A stretch of 64,000 nucleotides of DNA from Hirundichthys speculiger (Eukaryota > Chordata > Actinopteri > Beloniformes > Exocoetidae), in NCBI GenBank assembly GCA_018398805.1, contig JAGFBZ010002561.1:1-64000 (forward strand), given 5' to 3'. Below, in pieces: positions 36,571 through 48,128 of the stretch; position 1 is the first letter of the stretch; each line of letters starts with the position of its first letter. A model generated the notes under the pieces. It was not told the DNA's origin. It did no database searches and worked only from the letters and a program-made list of their open reading frames with translations. The position numbers were made by a program, and so were the translations under genes.

Positions 36571-37712
36571 TTTTCTTCTACTTTACAGTCCACAGTGAGC
36601 AACAAGTCCCTCGTGTCTCTGGTTGCTGACTGCTCTGTTCATTCTGCGCTGAATAAACACCAAGAAAAATATGTGAATTTTCAACCCGGCTCTTCCCGTG
36701 GGACATGCATAGCAGTGCTGGCCTCAGTGTATCCATCGCTGGTGGTGCTGCTGTCACGCCTTTCTGCTTTTCCAATTCACACAGCGCTCATTTTGCCCCC
36801 ATGATGCATCTGTTGCTACCACTGGAGGTAGAAAACAAGCACAGCAGTAGGCGAACAAAATGTTCACAAACTGGCTCTGTGAATGAGACTAATGTGGCTT
36901 AAAGTGCTGTTCACAGACCTAAAAATGAAAAAAAAAAAAAAAAAGAGGGAGAAGTCTCTCGTTAGTTTGTTTAAGTTTTATTTAGGTGAGGAGAAAAAAG
37001 AGAGCTAACTGTGCCAGCAATCTCATTATGAACAAAGGATGCTGTTTTCAAGGAAGCAAACATGTTTTTCACAAATGAGTGAACAAAAAAGTAAATAACA
37101 CACTTTCTCATGGTCTTTTTGTTTGAATGGAATTTCACCAACTTGTTAATAGTTATACATTAAAAACCAGCAAGCCTTATTTCATTAAAAAGGGTGGTCC
37201 TCCATATAAAAGCTGAAACACATATTAAAAGAACAATTAACCGATGGAAAACTCCAGATTCCCATGCTCTCATGAGAACAGGTAGTGTTTACTGAAACAT
37301 ACTATATGATGGGTGCAATGTTATTTGTTACCATGGGCTTTAAAACACATTAAACAGAAATGACAGAAAGGAACAACTAACATGCAAGCGTATGCAATTT
37401 TTTTCTCCCAATGCTGTTGCAAAGCATTTGCATTTTAAGAAGACTGAGAGGCAGGTTCGTCTGTGGCAGAGATCCCATTTATTCACGGGCCAAAGTCAGC
37501 AAGTGACCACAAGATCCTTCATTTTCCAAACAAACTGTTTCATATTAAGAGTACGCGTGCACAGACAGTTTAGTGCAGTTTACCCCATTTTAAGCATTTT
37601 ATTAGGATCCCAGCCTCGCAAGAATTTGCTCAAAATCACAATCTAGGAAAGCATTTGGACTCATCTGTCTGCTTCTGTCAGTACATGTCCCCTGTTTTCT
37701 GTTTTTCACCAG

Positions 37713-37875
37713 CGTGATCGGTGCAGATGCAGGGAACGGCATCCGGGTGTTCATCCCCGACATCGGCATGTTTGTGGTCGGCTTGGCCATCTGGCTGCTG
37801 TGCCGCAGTTTGGTCCAGAAGAGGCCGCCTGAGGACATGGCCCAGTACAACGCAGACTTCGAAGCAGAGGAACAA
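37713..37875 (+). CDS. piezo2: Piezo2 coding exon 5
   Basis: The exon encodes residues 110-164. It opens SVIGADAGNGIRVFIPDI and continues GMFVVGLAIWLLCRSLVQKR, a transmembrane helix of the first blade unit, then a polar loop PPEDMAQYNADFEAEEQ that starts the acidic linker. GADAGNGIRVF.PDIGMF is a strong Piezo2 signature. Piezo1 differs here. The acceptor is TTTTCACCAG|CGTGA and the donor is GAACAA|GTAGGT, phase 2 to 0. Confidence 0.95.
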
Positions 37876-39441
37876 GTAGGTTTCATTTCTGTTGATGTGC
37901 TGTGGCCTGTCTCGCGCAATAACATTCGGGAGTGCAGCTTATGGTGACTGATGTGGTACTGGAAACAATATTTGAAATGAACATCATCGTAAGTACATGT
38001 GATTTTATGACATAAAACTGAGAGAAGCAGTAAATGCTGGAAGAAGCAGGAAACTGCAACTGTTAAGTATTTTTTCTTTGATAAATAACCCATAAAGGGC
38101 ACAGTGGTGTCCATAAGGAGGGGCTGAAAAAGTCTCCTCACAGACTTTAAAATGTCCCCATTACTTTTTCAAAGAGCAGTTTATTGACACTTATAAAAAT
38201 AGAAAACGAGCTTGCACTTAGAACGTTAACTAACACATGAGAATATTTTTAGAGAAATGTTGCAAATCAGCGTAAATATAGAGAAAATAAATTAGCAGTG
38301 CCCAATAAAAGAAGTCATAAATTCTATTTTTGTGGAGCTAAAAACCAGTGCAGCTGAAACAATGAGTCATTGGAACTTAACATCTGAAGGTTATCCCTTC
38401 AGCTGTTTCTTTTTTGTCCTTTTGTTGTTTTAACTGGACTGGCTGGAGTGGGCTGATGGCTTCTATGGTAAATGTGTTGTTATTTTTTATTGAGACGGTA
38501 TTGCTTCTGTGGATATGATGCATATGGAAGATTATTACTTGTGTAGTACTTTCATGCTACATATTTTTAATACTCTTGAGTCTGTTAGATTAGCCCATAT
38601 GCCTTCTTATTGTCCATTTTCTTCATTTAAAACTTTAAATAACAATATTTATCTGAGTCCATCTTCCAAAGGGATGTCTCATTTTCCAGACTCTGCATTT
38701 CTGAACCTTTCCGTACAGCAACTCAGGTCTCTGTCACTTCACTGTTTGAAAAAAAAAAAAAAAGGCCATTTAGATGCATTCTTTGACATTTATGAGTATT
38801 ACTTATTACGGTGCTTAAAAAAATAGTAATAAAAGCAGCCATTAAAATGTTTTCTGTTTTCATGCTCAACATCCCGTGAGCTTCACAAGCCATGAGACGC
38901 AGGAGTTAGAATTTAGACATCTGTGTGAGAGTTGATGACTTGGAAAACAGCCGCGATTCCCTGGCAGGTCCTGCCTTCTCTTTATGACTCAGTCTTAATT
39001 AAATCCACATTCACTTTCGCTTCGACTGCTCATGCTGGCACAGATACCGCGGCTCCCCATCACTGAGAAAGCTCGTCGTGGGTTATGTTTCGAAGCCAAA
39101 GTTATTGTTTCAGGCCTAAGTAAGACTTATGCCACCTGCAATTGTTTTTTTCAGTACTTTATTTGCTGCAGTAATTGGCTGATTGTTCTAGATCTTGAGC
39201 CAGCTTGTGGTTGCAGATGAAACCATCTGCTAAAGGCTGTATGATACCTCTCATGAATCCATACAGATATGTGCTCAGATATGATCTGCGATTTTCTAAA
39301 ACTCACTGATGGAGAGACGTTTGTGTGATAGTGGAGGGTGCAGCCTACAGGAAGCAGTTTTCAGCACCATGGACAGCTCTGACCTCCATCATTAATCTTT
39401 CATTTCCTCACTGTTGTGTCACACTGTGATCCACCTTTAAG
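37876..39441 (+). other. Intron 5 (about 1.6 kb)
   Basis: Unique-looking AT-rich sequence with an A-run near 38748-38763. I see no repeat or gene in it. Confidence 0.7.
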
Positions 39442-39721
39442 GAAGAAGAGGAGAAGCAGAGCCTAGATGACAACATTCTGCTGGAGGAGGACCTTGAAGC
39501 AGGGTACGAGGCTGAGGAGGATGAAGACAATGATGACTTCTATGAGGAGGAAGAAGAGATGGAGGAGGAGGAGGAAGAAGAGGAGGAAGAAGTGAAAGAG
39601 AGCACGAGGATGAAGATTCTGCGACTGGTGGCAGAAGTGGCATCCAGAGTGAAGGAGATCATCGGGAACTTGATCAGCACGGCGGGGAAAGTGGTGGTCA
39701 CCATCTTGCTCGGCATGACAG
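39442..39721 (+). CDS. piezo2: Piezo2 coding exon 6 (acidic linker)
   Basis: The exon encodes residues 165-257. The first two thirds are a strongly acidic cytoplasmic linker with an E5-M-E10 run at 39544-39591. Then comes the conserved amphipathic stretch STRMKILRLVAEVASRVK, and EIIGNLISTAGKVVVTILLG, which begins the next transmembrane helix. The layout matches mammalian Piezo2 (acidic linker, then ESTKLK...SVASKLKEFIGN...GKVVVTILLG). The acceptor is CACCTTTAAG|GAAGA, with a short pyrimidine tract. The donor is ATGACAG|GTGAAT, phase 0 to 1. Confidence 0.93.
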
Positions 39722-42539
39722 GTGAATTTGTCTCAGTTTTTCTTTGTGCAATCAAAGTTTTTAATTTATATCTAATTATTTACTGATTTACTGAGCAATT
39801 TCCTTCCAATCAGGCAGTGACACGGTCCAGTTAATTGTTGATACGTATTGAACATATTGCACTTGGAACAATGCAGGTAATTAATTGTGCCACAAACAAA
39901 ATCTATTGCCTGTGTAACCAGAATGTTGCATAAAATATAAAGTATATCATCCGTGTAATTGCCAAAGCAGCTTTTCTAGGCACTTTTACTGTTTTACTGC
40001 ATCAGAGGAGATTCCCCTGAGACTGCAAGGAAAGCTGATCTTCCCCTGCCTTCATGCCCTATAATGTCAAAAAAATAAATGACCTAATATGTGCAGTTGT
40101 GTTAACATTTCATTGACTATAAATGTGTAAGAACACGTTAAACATGAGTTGATTCAGAATCAGCTACTTCTTCACAAGTAAAGAAGTTAACTTGTCCGTA
40201 CATTCCCATAATGCTTTCTGGTCATTGCATTTAGAAGTTGAGAGTCTCAGGGACTGCATGGTGCATTTTTTTCATTGCTGCGAAACTCGACGGGCATTGG
40301 TTTAAATGCTAATGTTATTATTGGAGATTATTATTCTGTGAGGTCGCTGGATTTCGTCAGATTTGTGACAAATCTGGCTGGAGAATGCATCTTGATGAGG
40401 TTTCTGGTATGTTGGGCACCGTAAAAGACTATATCAATGATAGTTGAACAAAGTACTTAAAATTTATCCAACTTAGCAGGTTTCCAAGTAAGTAACTTTG
40501 CAGGTCTAAGTTGTTTCTTGCCAATTTATCCAAGTCATCAAAAAAAAAACAAAAAAAAAACAAAACAAAAACCATAAAACTGCAAGTTATCAAGATTGCT
40601 GAACTTCCTGCAAAGTGAGCAGAAACTTTCTAACCTGGATAATTTACTTGTAACTGCTCTCATTTTTTCAAAAAGGACACAACTGTGACAGCAGTGGATA
40701 GAGCCTCCCAAAGATGTTACATAAAAAAGCAAGAGGAGTAGGTTTTCCTTTAAACAAGAACAAAGAATGAAAGGCTTTTCTTTGTGGGAAAAAGAGGCTT
40801 TTTGTTCTTCTCTTGACTGACTTTAATTATACCAACTGACTCCACTCTGGATCTGATTGATTAAGGCTTCGTGTGAAAGACTGATGGCTCCTCAAATCAG
40901 AAGTCAAGTAGAAGTTGAGGAAGTTTAGAGGGTACTTCTTTTCCCAAACTGTTTCTAATAGATGATTCTGAATAAAAAATGATCTCACAGGTGACTGAAA
41001 TTATAACTATTTTGTGTGCTTTAAGGCATATCTTTTTTACATTATCCCTGAAAACAAGCTAGACTTGTTCACACTGCATATGTCTGTATTTAAATTAGAA
41101 ATGGGATGAAAAGAAGTTGCTTGCTTTTTTTCTTTTCTTTTTTTCCTTTCTTACAGGTGCACCAGTCCGTAGAAATTAGAAATTAACACTGAATATAACA
41201 GGAAAAAACCATAGTACACAGGAAAATATAGCAGCATTAGTAAAATATGAATATAAATACACCTAATATAAGGGCAAAAATTTTTTTACGTAAATAAACA
41301 GCAATAATATTTGGAATCATGAAAATTTTAGAGAATATGCCATACAAAAAATACATAACATATACAAACTGCCAGCATTTGTAGCATTTATTGTGTTAGT
41401 ATTAAAAGCTGGGTGAATCCATTTAGATACAGTAAGTCTCTCAGTAAACGGTGCTCCTCTACCTGAGCAGCACATCACTGACGGGGTGGTGGACATTTTC
41501 CAGCTCCAGCTCCACACCAACATCATCACTGGCTTTGAGGATGAGCTCGGGGGGTCTGTTTGCACCTGCGATGTCTCCTGCTATCCTGTGTGCCACCACA
41601 GACTCACAGATCCTGTCTGGCAGATGTGGAAGGACCTCGGCTTTCTCAGGAAATACAGATCACTTTGGCTTTTTTTATAGAAGACGTCACTGTTTTTTTT
41701 TTTTTTTTTTAGCACTAGTGGCCTTTTATTGATAGTAGAGAGACAGGAAGGGGGGCAGAGAGAAACGGGGAAGACACGCAGCAAAGGGTCGACGAGCCGG
41801 GAGTCGATCTCACGACCAGCTGCAGGAGGACTGTAGCCGCTGTATGTGGGCCGCCTGCCCTAACCACTGCGCTACCGGGGCGGCCCAACGTCACTGTTTT
41901 TTAGCCTAGACACCCAAAGACTTACAGTCTTCCACAACATCCAGACTAAATCCCTGAATGGAGATGCAGGTTTTAGTCCTTCTTAAATCCACCACCAGGT
42001 CCTTTGACTTTGTCGCGTTTAGTTGTGGGTGGTTCTGCTCACATCACGTGACAAACGTACCCATTAACTGTCCTGGACTCAGACCTCATCACCCCTGCTC
42101 CATCTCTGCTCCTCCTGCACCCTTACATCCAAAATGAGAGTTCAGAGAGGTTTTTTTTTTTATGTTGTTTTATTTTATGTTTTTCTCAAACTTTTTAGAG
42201 GCCTGAAAATGTCAAAAAAGATAAATTCAAAGGTTTAAAGCAGTGTCTTCTCTATCTTGCAGCCATTCACATTAATCTGTGAAGCACTTGTTGGTTCAGA
42301 AATCTGTTTTCTGTTAACATTTGTCAGATTTTCATCTTCAGCTTTAGTTCACATTAATTTATTCATACAGCACCAATTCACTGCAAAAAGCATCTCAGGG
42401 CACTTTGATTTACTTAATATCGTTTGACGATTATTGTGTCCAGTCAGTCCGAGGATCTACTTGAGATACAACAAAAGTTCATGTTTATTTGGCCTCTTAA
42501 ATGTTTACATTAAACTCTCCGCTGCTTTTGTGTTTACAG
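39722..42539 (+). other. Intron 6 (about 2.8 kb)
   Basis: Contents include a tRNA-derived SINE with long target duplication (41693-41887) and a GC-richer segment at 41440-41660 of unknown origin, possibly repeat. No gene was recognised. Confidence 0.75.
41693..41887 (-). mobile_element. tRNA-derived SINE with long target-site duplication
   Basis: Read on the minus strand it starts GGGCCGCCCCGGTAGCGCAG, then TGGTTAGGGCAGG. The segment TAGCGCAGTGG (41864-41874) is a good Pol III A box, and GATCGACTCCC further in resembles a B box. The body runs CGTGTCTTCCCCGTTTCTCT...AAAAGGCCACTAGTGCT and ends in an A-tail (T-run about 41692-41711 on the plus strand). ACGTCACTGTTTTTT flanks it (41684-41698 and 41888-41902). 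The 14-15 bp duplication and A-tail show LINE-machinery insertion. Confidence 0.85.
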
Positions 42540-42752
42540 GCATCATGCTTCCTCGCTGACCTCTTTCGCGTACTTCTCCATCTTCCTGTTCCTGTGCACC
42601 TGGTGGTCCCTCTGTCGGACCTTCAACACTCTCATCTTCAGCTGCATGTGTGTTCTGATGGCCATCTACAGCGCTGGACACATCATCGTGCTGTACCTGT
42701 ACCAGTTCCAGTTCTTTCAGGAGTCCGTCTCACCAAACGACACCTACGTCAG
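42540..42752 (+). CDS. piezo2: Piezo2 coding exon 7, carries an apparent one-base deletion
   Basis: The exon encodes residues 258-328 after correction. It begins GIML in the frame set by exon 6. The rest, SLTSFAYFSIFLFLCTWWSL, then RTFNTLIFSC, MCVLMAIYSAGHIIV and YLYQFQFFQESVSPNDTYV, lies one frame over and matches Piezo2 helices of the second blade unit. Read literally, the exon 6 frame hits TGA at 42557-42559. The missing base maps to the CC at 42551-42552, where a proline codon is expected before SLTS. The acceptor (TTTACAG) and donor (GTCAG|GTCAGA) are sound and no alternative acceptor fixes it. Ends in phase 2. Confidence 0.9.
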
Positions 42753-43934
42753 GTCAGAAATGATGGAGCTGGTCTCCAGAACGTGTCGCGGTCCCAAACG
42801 TTAAGCTTTCAAAGCGGCTGTTTCTGTAGGAGTCGGTGCAGGGTTTAGGGTTTTTATTTGTTCCACCGTTTTAAAGTAGAAGCCGTTTTAATTTGCTGTG
42901 TCAAGACGTTGTTATTGCTAAGGTGAGCTAAGTTTAATTTAGGAATCAAAATTTACGAAGCGAAGCACGATTTGTTGCTTAAACAGCAGCGACTAAATAA
43001 AACTTTGAGCATTTCCTGTCTCACTCGTCACTCCGATTAAACCGTCGAAGTGGTTCGTTTTATTAAACAGCGCAGAACTGCCTTCTTAATAGTGGGAAAA
43101 TACCTGCAATGAGGACAGAGCCGAGCAGCCAGAGCTCCTCCGACTCCAAAATATTTATTGCACACTATCGAACCAAGTTTGTTTAAATGTTAATAAATAT
43201 TTACTATTTTTGCAAACGAGGAGGGAAAGGAAAAGTTGAACCCAGCAGCAGGGAAGGCTATCAAACTCCTGCGTGCAGCGCATTCATTTGAGAAGCAGAG
43301 CTTTTATGTTCTTCGGTGCAGTCGTTTATTATGCATGAGGAAGGAAACAATCGGCTGTCTGTGGTTGCGGCGGTGAGACGCTGCGGTCGGGGTGAAGCCA
43401 CATTGTTGTCCGTCCTGCCAGCATGCGTTAGTTACAGTTGTAATAAGAGCTGACTGTCGAGATGACAAAGAAAAGGAGAAACCAAAACTTCCGCGAAACT
43501 AAAAATCCTTTTTTCCAGCATTAAACAGTTCTGTTGTTCCATCTTAATCTGATATTACGTGGGTTGATGCGGTCTCATTTTACCTGAGTTGGGTCTTATT
43601 CCCTCTAAAGGGGTTTGTCAAACTAATTCATGCTCGTACATGAAGTTGATCCCACCCGAGAGAATTAAGTCTGAAATGTTGATTTGAACTTTTTACTTGG
43701 GTTTTTACTTTTATTTTTTGCTGAAATTGAGATTTAGAAGAGTGCAAAATATAAATGTTATTCCTGAATATCACTGAGAAGGAGGAACTAACATCTGATA
43801 ACATTAAAACACAGCATTTTTGCCTACTGGTGTGTATCCTCTCCTCTTCTTGCATTATTTGAGGTTCTGGATTCTGGGTTAAGTTTGACTGACTTTAACT
43901 GCATTGAATGAATCTATATACCTTTGTTTCTTTG

Positions 43935-44130
43935 TCCCGGTCCTCCGGTGCCACTGCCCTGCATGTTTTAGATATTTCCCTGCTTCAGTGCACCTGGCTC
44001 AAATTAAAAGGTCATTAACAGCCCCTGCAGGCGTGCAGACTTCTGACCTCTTGGAACGCTGAGAATGCTGTTGGTTTATTAATTGCAAAACAACCAATTC
44101 GACAAATTATGATGTTTTGCTGTGTTGTAA
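43935..44130. repeat. Diverged hAT-related fish repeat fragment
   Basis: The segment CCACTGCCCTGCATGTTTTA...GCTTCAGTGCACCTGGCTCA...CTCTTGGAACGCTGAGAATG resembles a common fish repeat (CTGCCCTGCATGTTTTAGAT...CACCTG.TTCAA). A second diverged copy is at about 60240-60430 (CTGCTGCCCTGGATGTTTTA...ACACTTGGCTCAAA). Confidence 0.5.
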
Positions 44131-46200
44131 TGAGACCTTTTTTCTCAAAAAAAAATGACAAAGACATCCCTAAAATATCATACTGAAACAATAGGGCTTC
44201 AGTGTAAACAACAAGTGAATAACTACCTCCTGTTTGTTTTGGACGTCGGCAGCAGGACTGTGGCTCTGTTCGCCGTTGTCCCGGTGCCCTTGGGGTTGCA
44301 GGGTCTCATCGATCTCACTCTTTCTCCTTTGGAAGCTGCGCTGCTCCGTGTGTCAGAATCGTAGCTATTTAGAGCTATGTATAGCTGAAGCTGCCTTGAG
44401 AAAGCCTCGTGTCCCGCCCATCCCTCCCCTGGCTCAGATGGCAGACGAGGCGCTCACTGCAGCGGTGCGTTGGCAGGCTTTTCATTAGACGGCAGCCTCA
44501 TTAGAACGGACAGACTTCTCTTTTACTGTCTGTACAGTTTTATTCAAACTGTGCAACTGGACTCACTGAGTGTAAGGAGTTAAATGTCAATGAAAGCTTT
44601 CCAAAACTATCCTGGCTGACCACACCCATTCACTTCACAAAGATTATCTCTAGTCTTCTCGACTTTAGAGAAACGGGTCTGGTGCCACTCTCATTCAAAG
44701 CCATGATAATTATGAAGTCAACTGACTAGAATGGCTCTTTACTAAATCCATAAGAGAAAACAACAATCTTTGTCCATGTCCACATTAGTGTGTTTTCATT
44801 TTAAAACTTAAAAATTCTGTTACAATCACACCTAGCGTCTGCACTTCTCCGAACTGAACCAAAGCGAAGCAGCTTTGAATTAAAATGGTATATCTCTTAA
44901 CAGCAAAATGGCAAATAAGACGTGAGAAAATCAAACTACGTCAAAAAAATTGCTATTTTAAGCCTTTGACGTGACAAAAGAAAATGTCATTCCGCTTAAA
45001 TGATAGCATGGATATAATTCCTACAGACATTTAAAGGTCATTTTTTTTACCTTTTTTTTAAGATTAGACAGTCTATTAAAAGGACAACCTTCTGGTTGCC
45101 ATCTCCTCGTCAAATGTCTGTACAAGTCGACCACTGAATGTTGTGGAAGCTACAGTAAATAGATAGTTCATGGCCTCTGCTTCTAATCGTAAATATCACG
45201 TACTGATCCACTTTACTGTACTGAACTCTGGAATGTTCTTTCAAATGCATATAAACAGATTTTTCTCTAATACTTACTTCCTTTTTTTTCTTCTGGCATC
45301 TTTAAAGTTTTGGCCCTCTAATGTAGCCCACATTTCTTATGATCTAGCAAGTGAATCCTTGGAAGTGGATTTTTTTAAACAATTGATTTTTCATTTTAGT
45401 TTTATTTCTTCTTCTCTGTTTTCCGCAGCCCTGGATTCCTCTATAACAGCAGAACAACTATTTCATCATCTGCCATTTCCTCACGTGCTCTTGTTGACTT
45501 TCCACTGCGCTGAGGTATTTCTGTCTGCTGCTGTGTAAAAGCTGAGGCCCGGTGTGGTGTAAAAAGTCACACATGTTGCTTTACATCCCTTCAGGCGGTT
45601 AGAGGGAAACCCCTCAGGCTGTAAATACGTGCAACCCCAGCTGGACAATGGGCCACCACTGCGCCTGCCCTAATTGTCGTTGTTGACAGTGACTCGGCCT
45701 TGCTGTAGGTCTGGTGCTGAGTGAGGCCGTTGAGAGGTCCGGCTTCCACTGCATTTCCTGCCTGCCCACCATACAATGGAAGTCCCCAGTCATGTGACCA
45801 GCCGGGGGAGCAAGCTATTAAGGAAGTGTGCTGCGGTCAGGACGGTGTCAGCCTTCCACATGGCATAAAAGAAAAGACTCAGGAGGGCTGTCACATGTAC
45901 GTCATTGCAGTTCCTGAGTAGGTGAACTTTGTTCTTTTCAGGAGGAAAAGAAGTAAACCATGAGACATCCTTTGTTACACAAACAAATTCTCCACTTCGC
46001 TAGCATTGTTTGGATTCCAACGTCAGATGGTTTTCTTGTTAGGCATCACATCCATCCCGAAGTCCCTGTCAAAATCAGAGGCAACACTTCTTGACTTCTT
46101 GAGCTGTTATGATTTACTTTTTTAGGTACGTGACAGTTTAGTTTTCTTTGTTGAAGTTTCAGTGGTTATATTTCAACTGTGTACCACTTGTCAAATAAAG

Positions 46201-46660
46201 CCGTTGCCCAAATGCATAGATCGTACACTTCCCGCTAGCCGCTACCCACGAATTGCGGGTTTAGGAACCCCCGCTAACCGCTAAGGCAATCTTCCGCTCC
46301 CTAAAGCCGCTACCCATAATGCCGACTCCCTTACTCACTTTGTAGTGTGGTAATGGGCGTGTCTTTTGCCCTTTCCGCAAACTCTGTACCTTGTGATCAC
46401 AGTCGTGGTCAGACCATCCGCTACCCACAACCCACGTGTCAGCGCGTACAGGAGCGCGTCCAAATGGCATCAATGCACGTCCACCTGGTCACATGTGGAT
46501 GTGCACAAATGGCTCTACCTCTGGAAATAACTCTTGTATAAAAAGCGTGATTTGGCCTCAGTTGAACCCCTGATTGCATTCTTTGCGGGGGTAACGCCCC
46601 TCCCGCTATCCCATAATAGCAGGCTTTAGGAGATCTTGTGGAAGATCAGGCCCATAGAGT
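46201..46660. repeat. Unclassified repeat-like segment
   Basis: CCCGCTAGCCGCTACCCAC, CCCCCGCTAACCGCTA, CCGCTACCCATAATGCC, CCGCTACCCACAACCCAC and CCCGCTATCCCATAATAGC recur across 450 bp of otherwise AT-rich intron. The right end, read inverted, starts GGGCCTGATCTTCCACAAGA, a style seen in some DNA transposons. No termini or target duplication could be fixed. Confidence 0.35.
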
Positions 46661-47953
46661 ATGTATTAAACACAAAAGTCTTAATAAGCAGCACATCTTG
46701 TAAATGCCAATACGCTCCACTAAAACAAATCCACTGTTGAACATATTCACAGATCAGTGTCTGTCCTGGTGTTCATGTGAGCCTTGAACATGTATCACGC
46801 CACCTGAACATCACTGCGGTCCAGGCAGACAACCCCATGGCTGCAGCAGAACAGATTTCTTCCACCAGACCGTTAAAGATTTTTCAGGATCTGCTTGAAG
46901 AACACGAGAGGGGGTTGACTGTGTCCTGGTATTCCCTTGATGCCCAGTCTCCTCCAGACGTACATGCACTGGGACAGGCCCAAAACATGGAGCAGTGTCA
47001 CAATGGGCACATCGCTGGGGCGGTGGTTCTAATACCGTGGATGAGCTGCGTAATCCAGATCTTTGTGGGAAAACTGGAGGTGTTTCTCGAGCTCGATGAG
47101 ACATCTCTGATCTGGGAACTGAGAGCTAAGAAGGCTTTATGCTTAATGCCATGTCTTAATGTGGCTCACAACTCAAGGAGTAACTTTCTTCTGCTGTTGT
47201 AGATTTAAAAAGAGGCAACTTACCTTCAAGGAACAGTTATATGAACAATCAAAGATACCTTTTTGTCAAATTGACTGCAGGGTTACTTCTTTACAAATAA
47301 AACTGTATCTTGATGGAAATAATAAAACCTTTTAGATTCTTGCTGCTGAAAGAAATTGTGGGACAGAATTATCTACTTTCCTTTATAAAAGGATGATCTA
47401 TAATTTTAACTGGAAAAGGAGGCAGTAAAGGAAGCACGGACAAAACCTTTTCTTCACATTTTAAAGAATTTGAGCCAGCTTTTAAAACCGCTGTCAATTA
47501 AGAACCTTTGTAATAAGGAAGATAGACTGTGGCCAGACCACAAACTGGAGATTAAACCACTAATCTTCGGACTGTTTGTGGACAACCTGTTCCGTCTCTT
47601 GTAACGTAGCCAATTACTCGTAAAAATGTAGTTTATAGTCAAGGTTCAAATCCTCCAAGACTTGAATCCAGCAAACTGGACTTCATTTTCTTGGTTCTTA
47701 AAGATGTTCCCTGACCCGGATGACTGAGAATCTACACAAAAATGATCACATCTCTTATATCTGAAGTTCTATAAAAAATAAGCTATCTACTAGTAAAAGG
47801 TTGATCAGGCTCTTATTTAGATTTATGCTGACCTCTATGCAGACTTGGTTTGTGATCAATACACCTATCTCAATACCATCGAATGCTATTTTGACTACTG
47901 GAACGTTGCCCGTTCCTCTCCTTACGCATCTGTCTACCTGTCTGTCCCTGCAG

Positions 47954-48128
47954 TGTATTTGGCATCTCCCCCATCATCAAGACCAACTGCTCCAACACAT
48001 GGAAGCTCATTGTGCACCCGGAGCGTAAGTGGTACCACTTTGTCAGTCCCATCATGCTGCTGATTCTCTATTACACCCTGGCCACGCTCATCCGCCTCTG
48101 GCTGCAGGAGCCCATCGACCAGCTGATG
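47954..48128 (+). CDS. piezo2: Piezo2 coding exon 8
   Basis: The exon encodes residues 329-387: SVFGISPIIKTNCSNTWKLI, then VHPERKWYHFVSPIMLLIL and YYTLATLIRLWLQEPIDQLM. NCSNTW carries an N-glycosylation sequon and the conserved loop cysteine. PIMLLILYYTLATLIRLWLQ is a transmembrane helix ending in the conserved LQEP. The match to Piezo2 is close throughout. The acceptor is TCCCTGCAG|TGTAT and the donor is CTGATG|GTAAGG, phase 2 to 0. No frame problem, and its entry phase confirms that exon 7 must leave in phase 2. Confidence 0.95.

Larger units (their letters stand above)
33817..37712 (+). other. Intron 4 (about 3.9 kb)
   Basis: Contents include a second copy of the LINE 3' tail (35829-36209, minus strand), a repeat segment near 36385-36570 that recurs at 47660-47745, and an A-run near 36928-36944. 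No gene was recognised. Confidence 0.8.
42753..47953 (+). other. Intron 7 (about 5.2 kb)
   Basis: Contents include a fragment of a hAT-related fish repeat (about 43935-44130), an unclassified repeat-like segment at 46201-46660, a 142-codon plus-strand frame at 46777-47202 with no recognised domain, and a partial repeat at 47660-47745. No gene was called. Confidence 0.75.

Noticed and set aside
41440..41660. Possible retrocopied gene fragment on either strand
   Set aside because: The segment is GC-richer and has open frames on both strands, but I recognise no protein and no structural hallmarks of retroposition around it.
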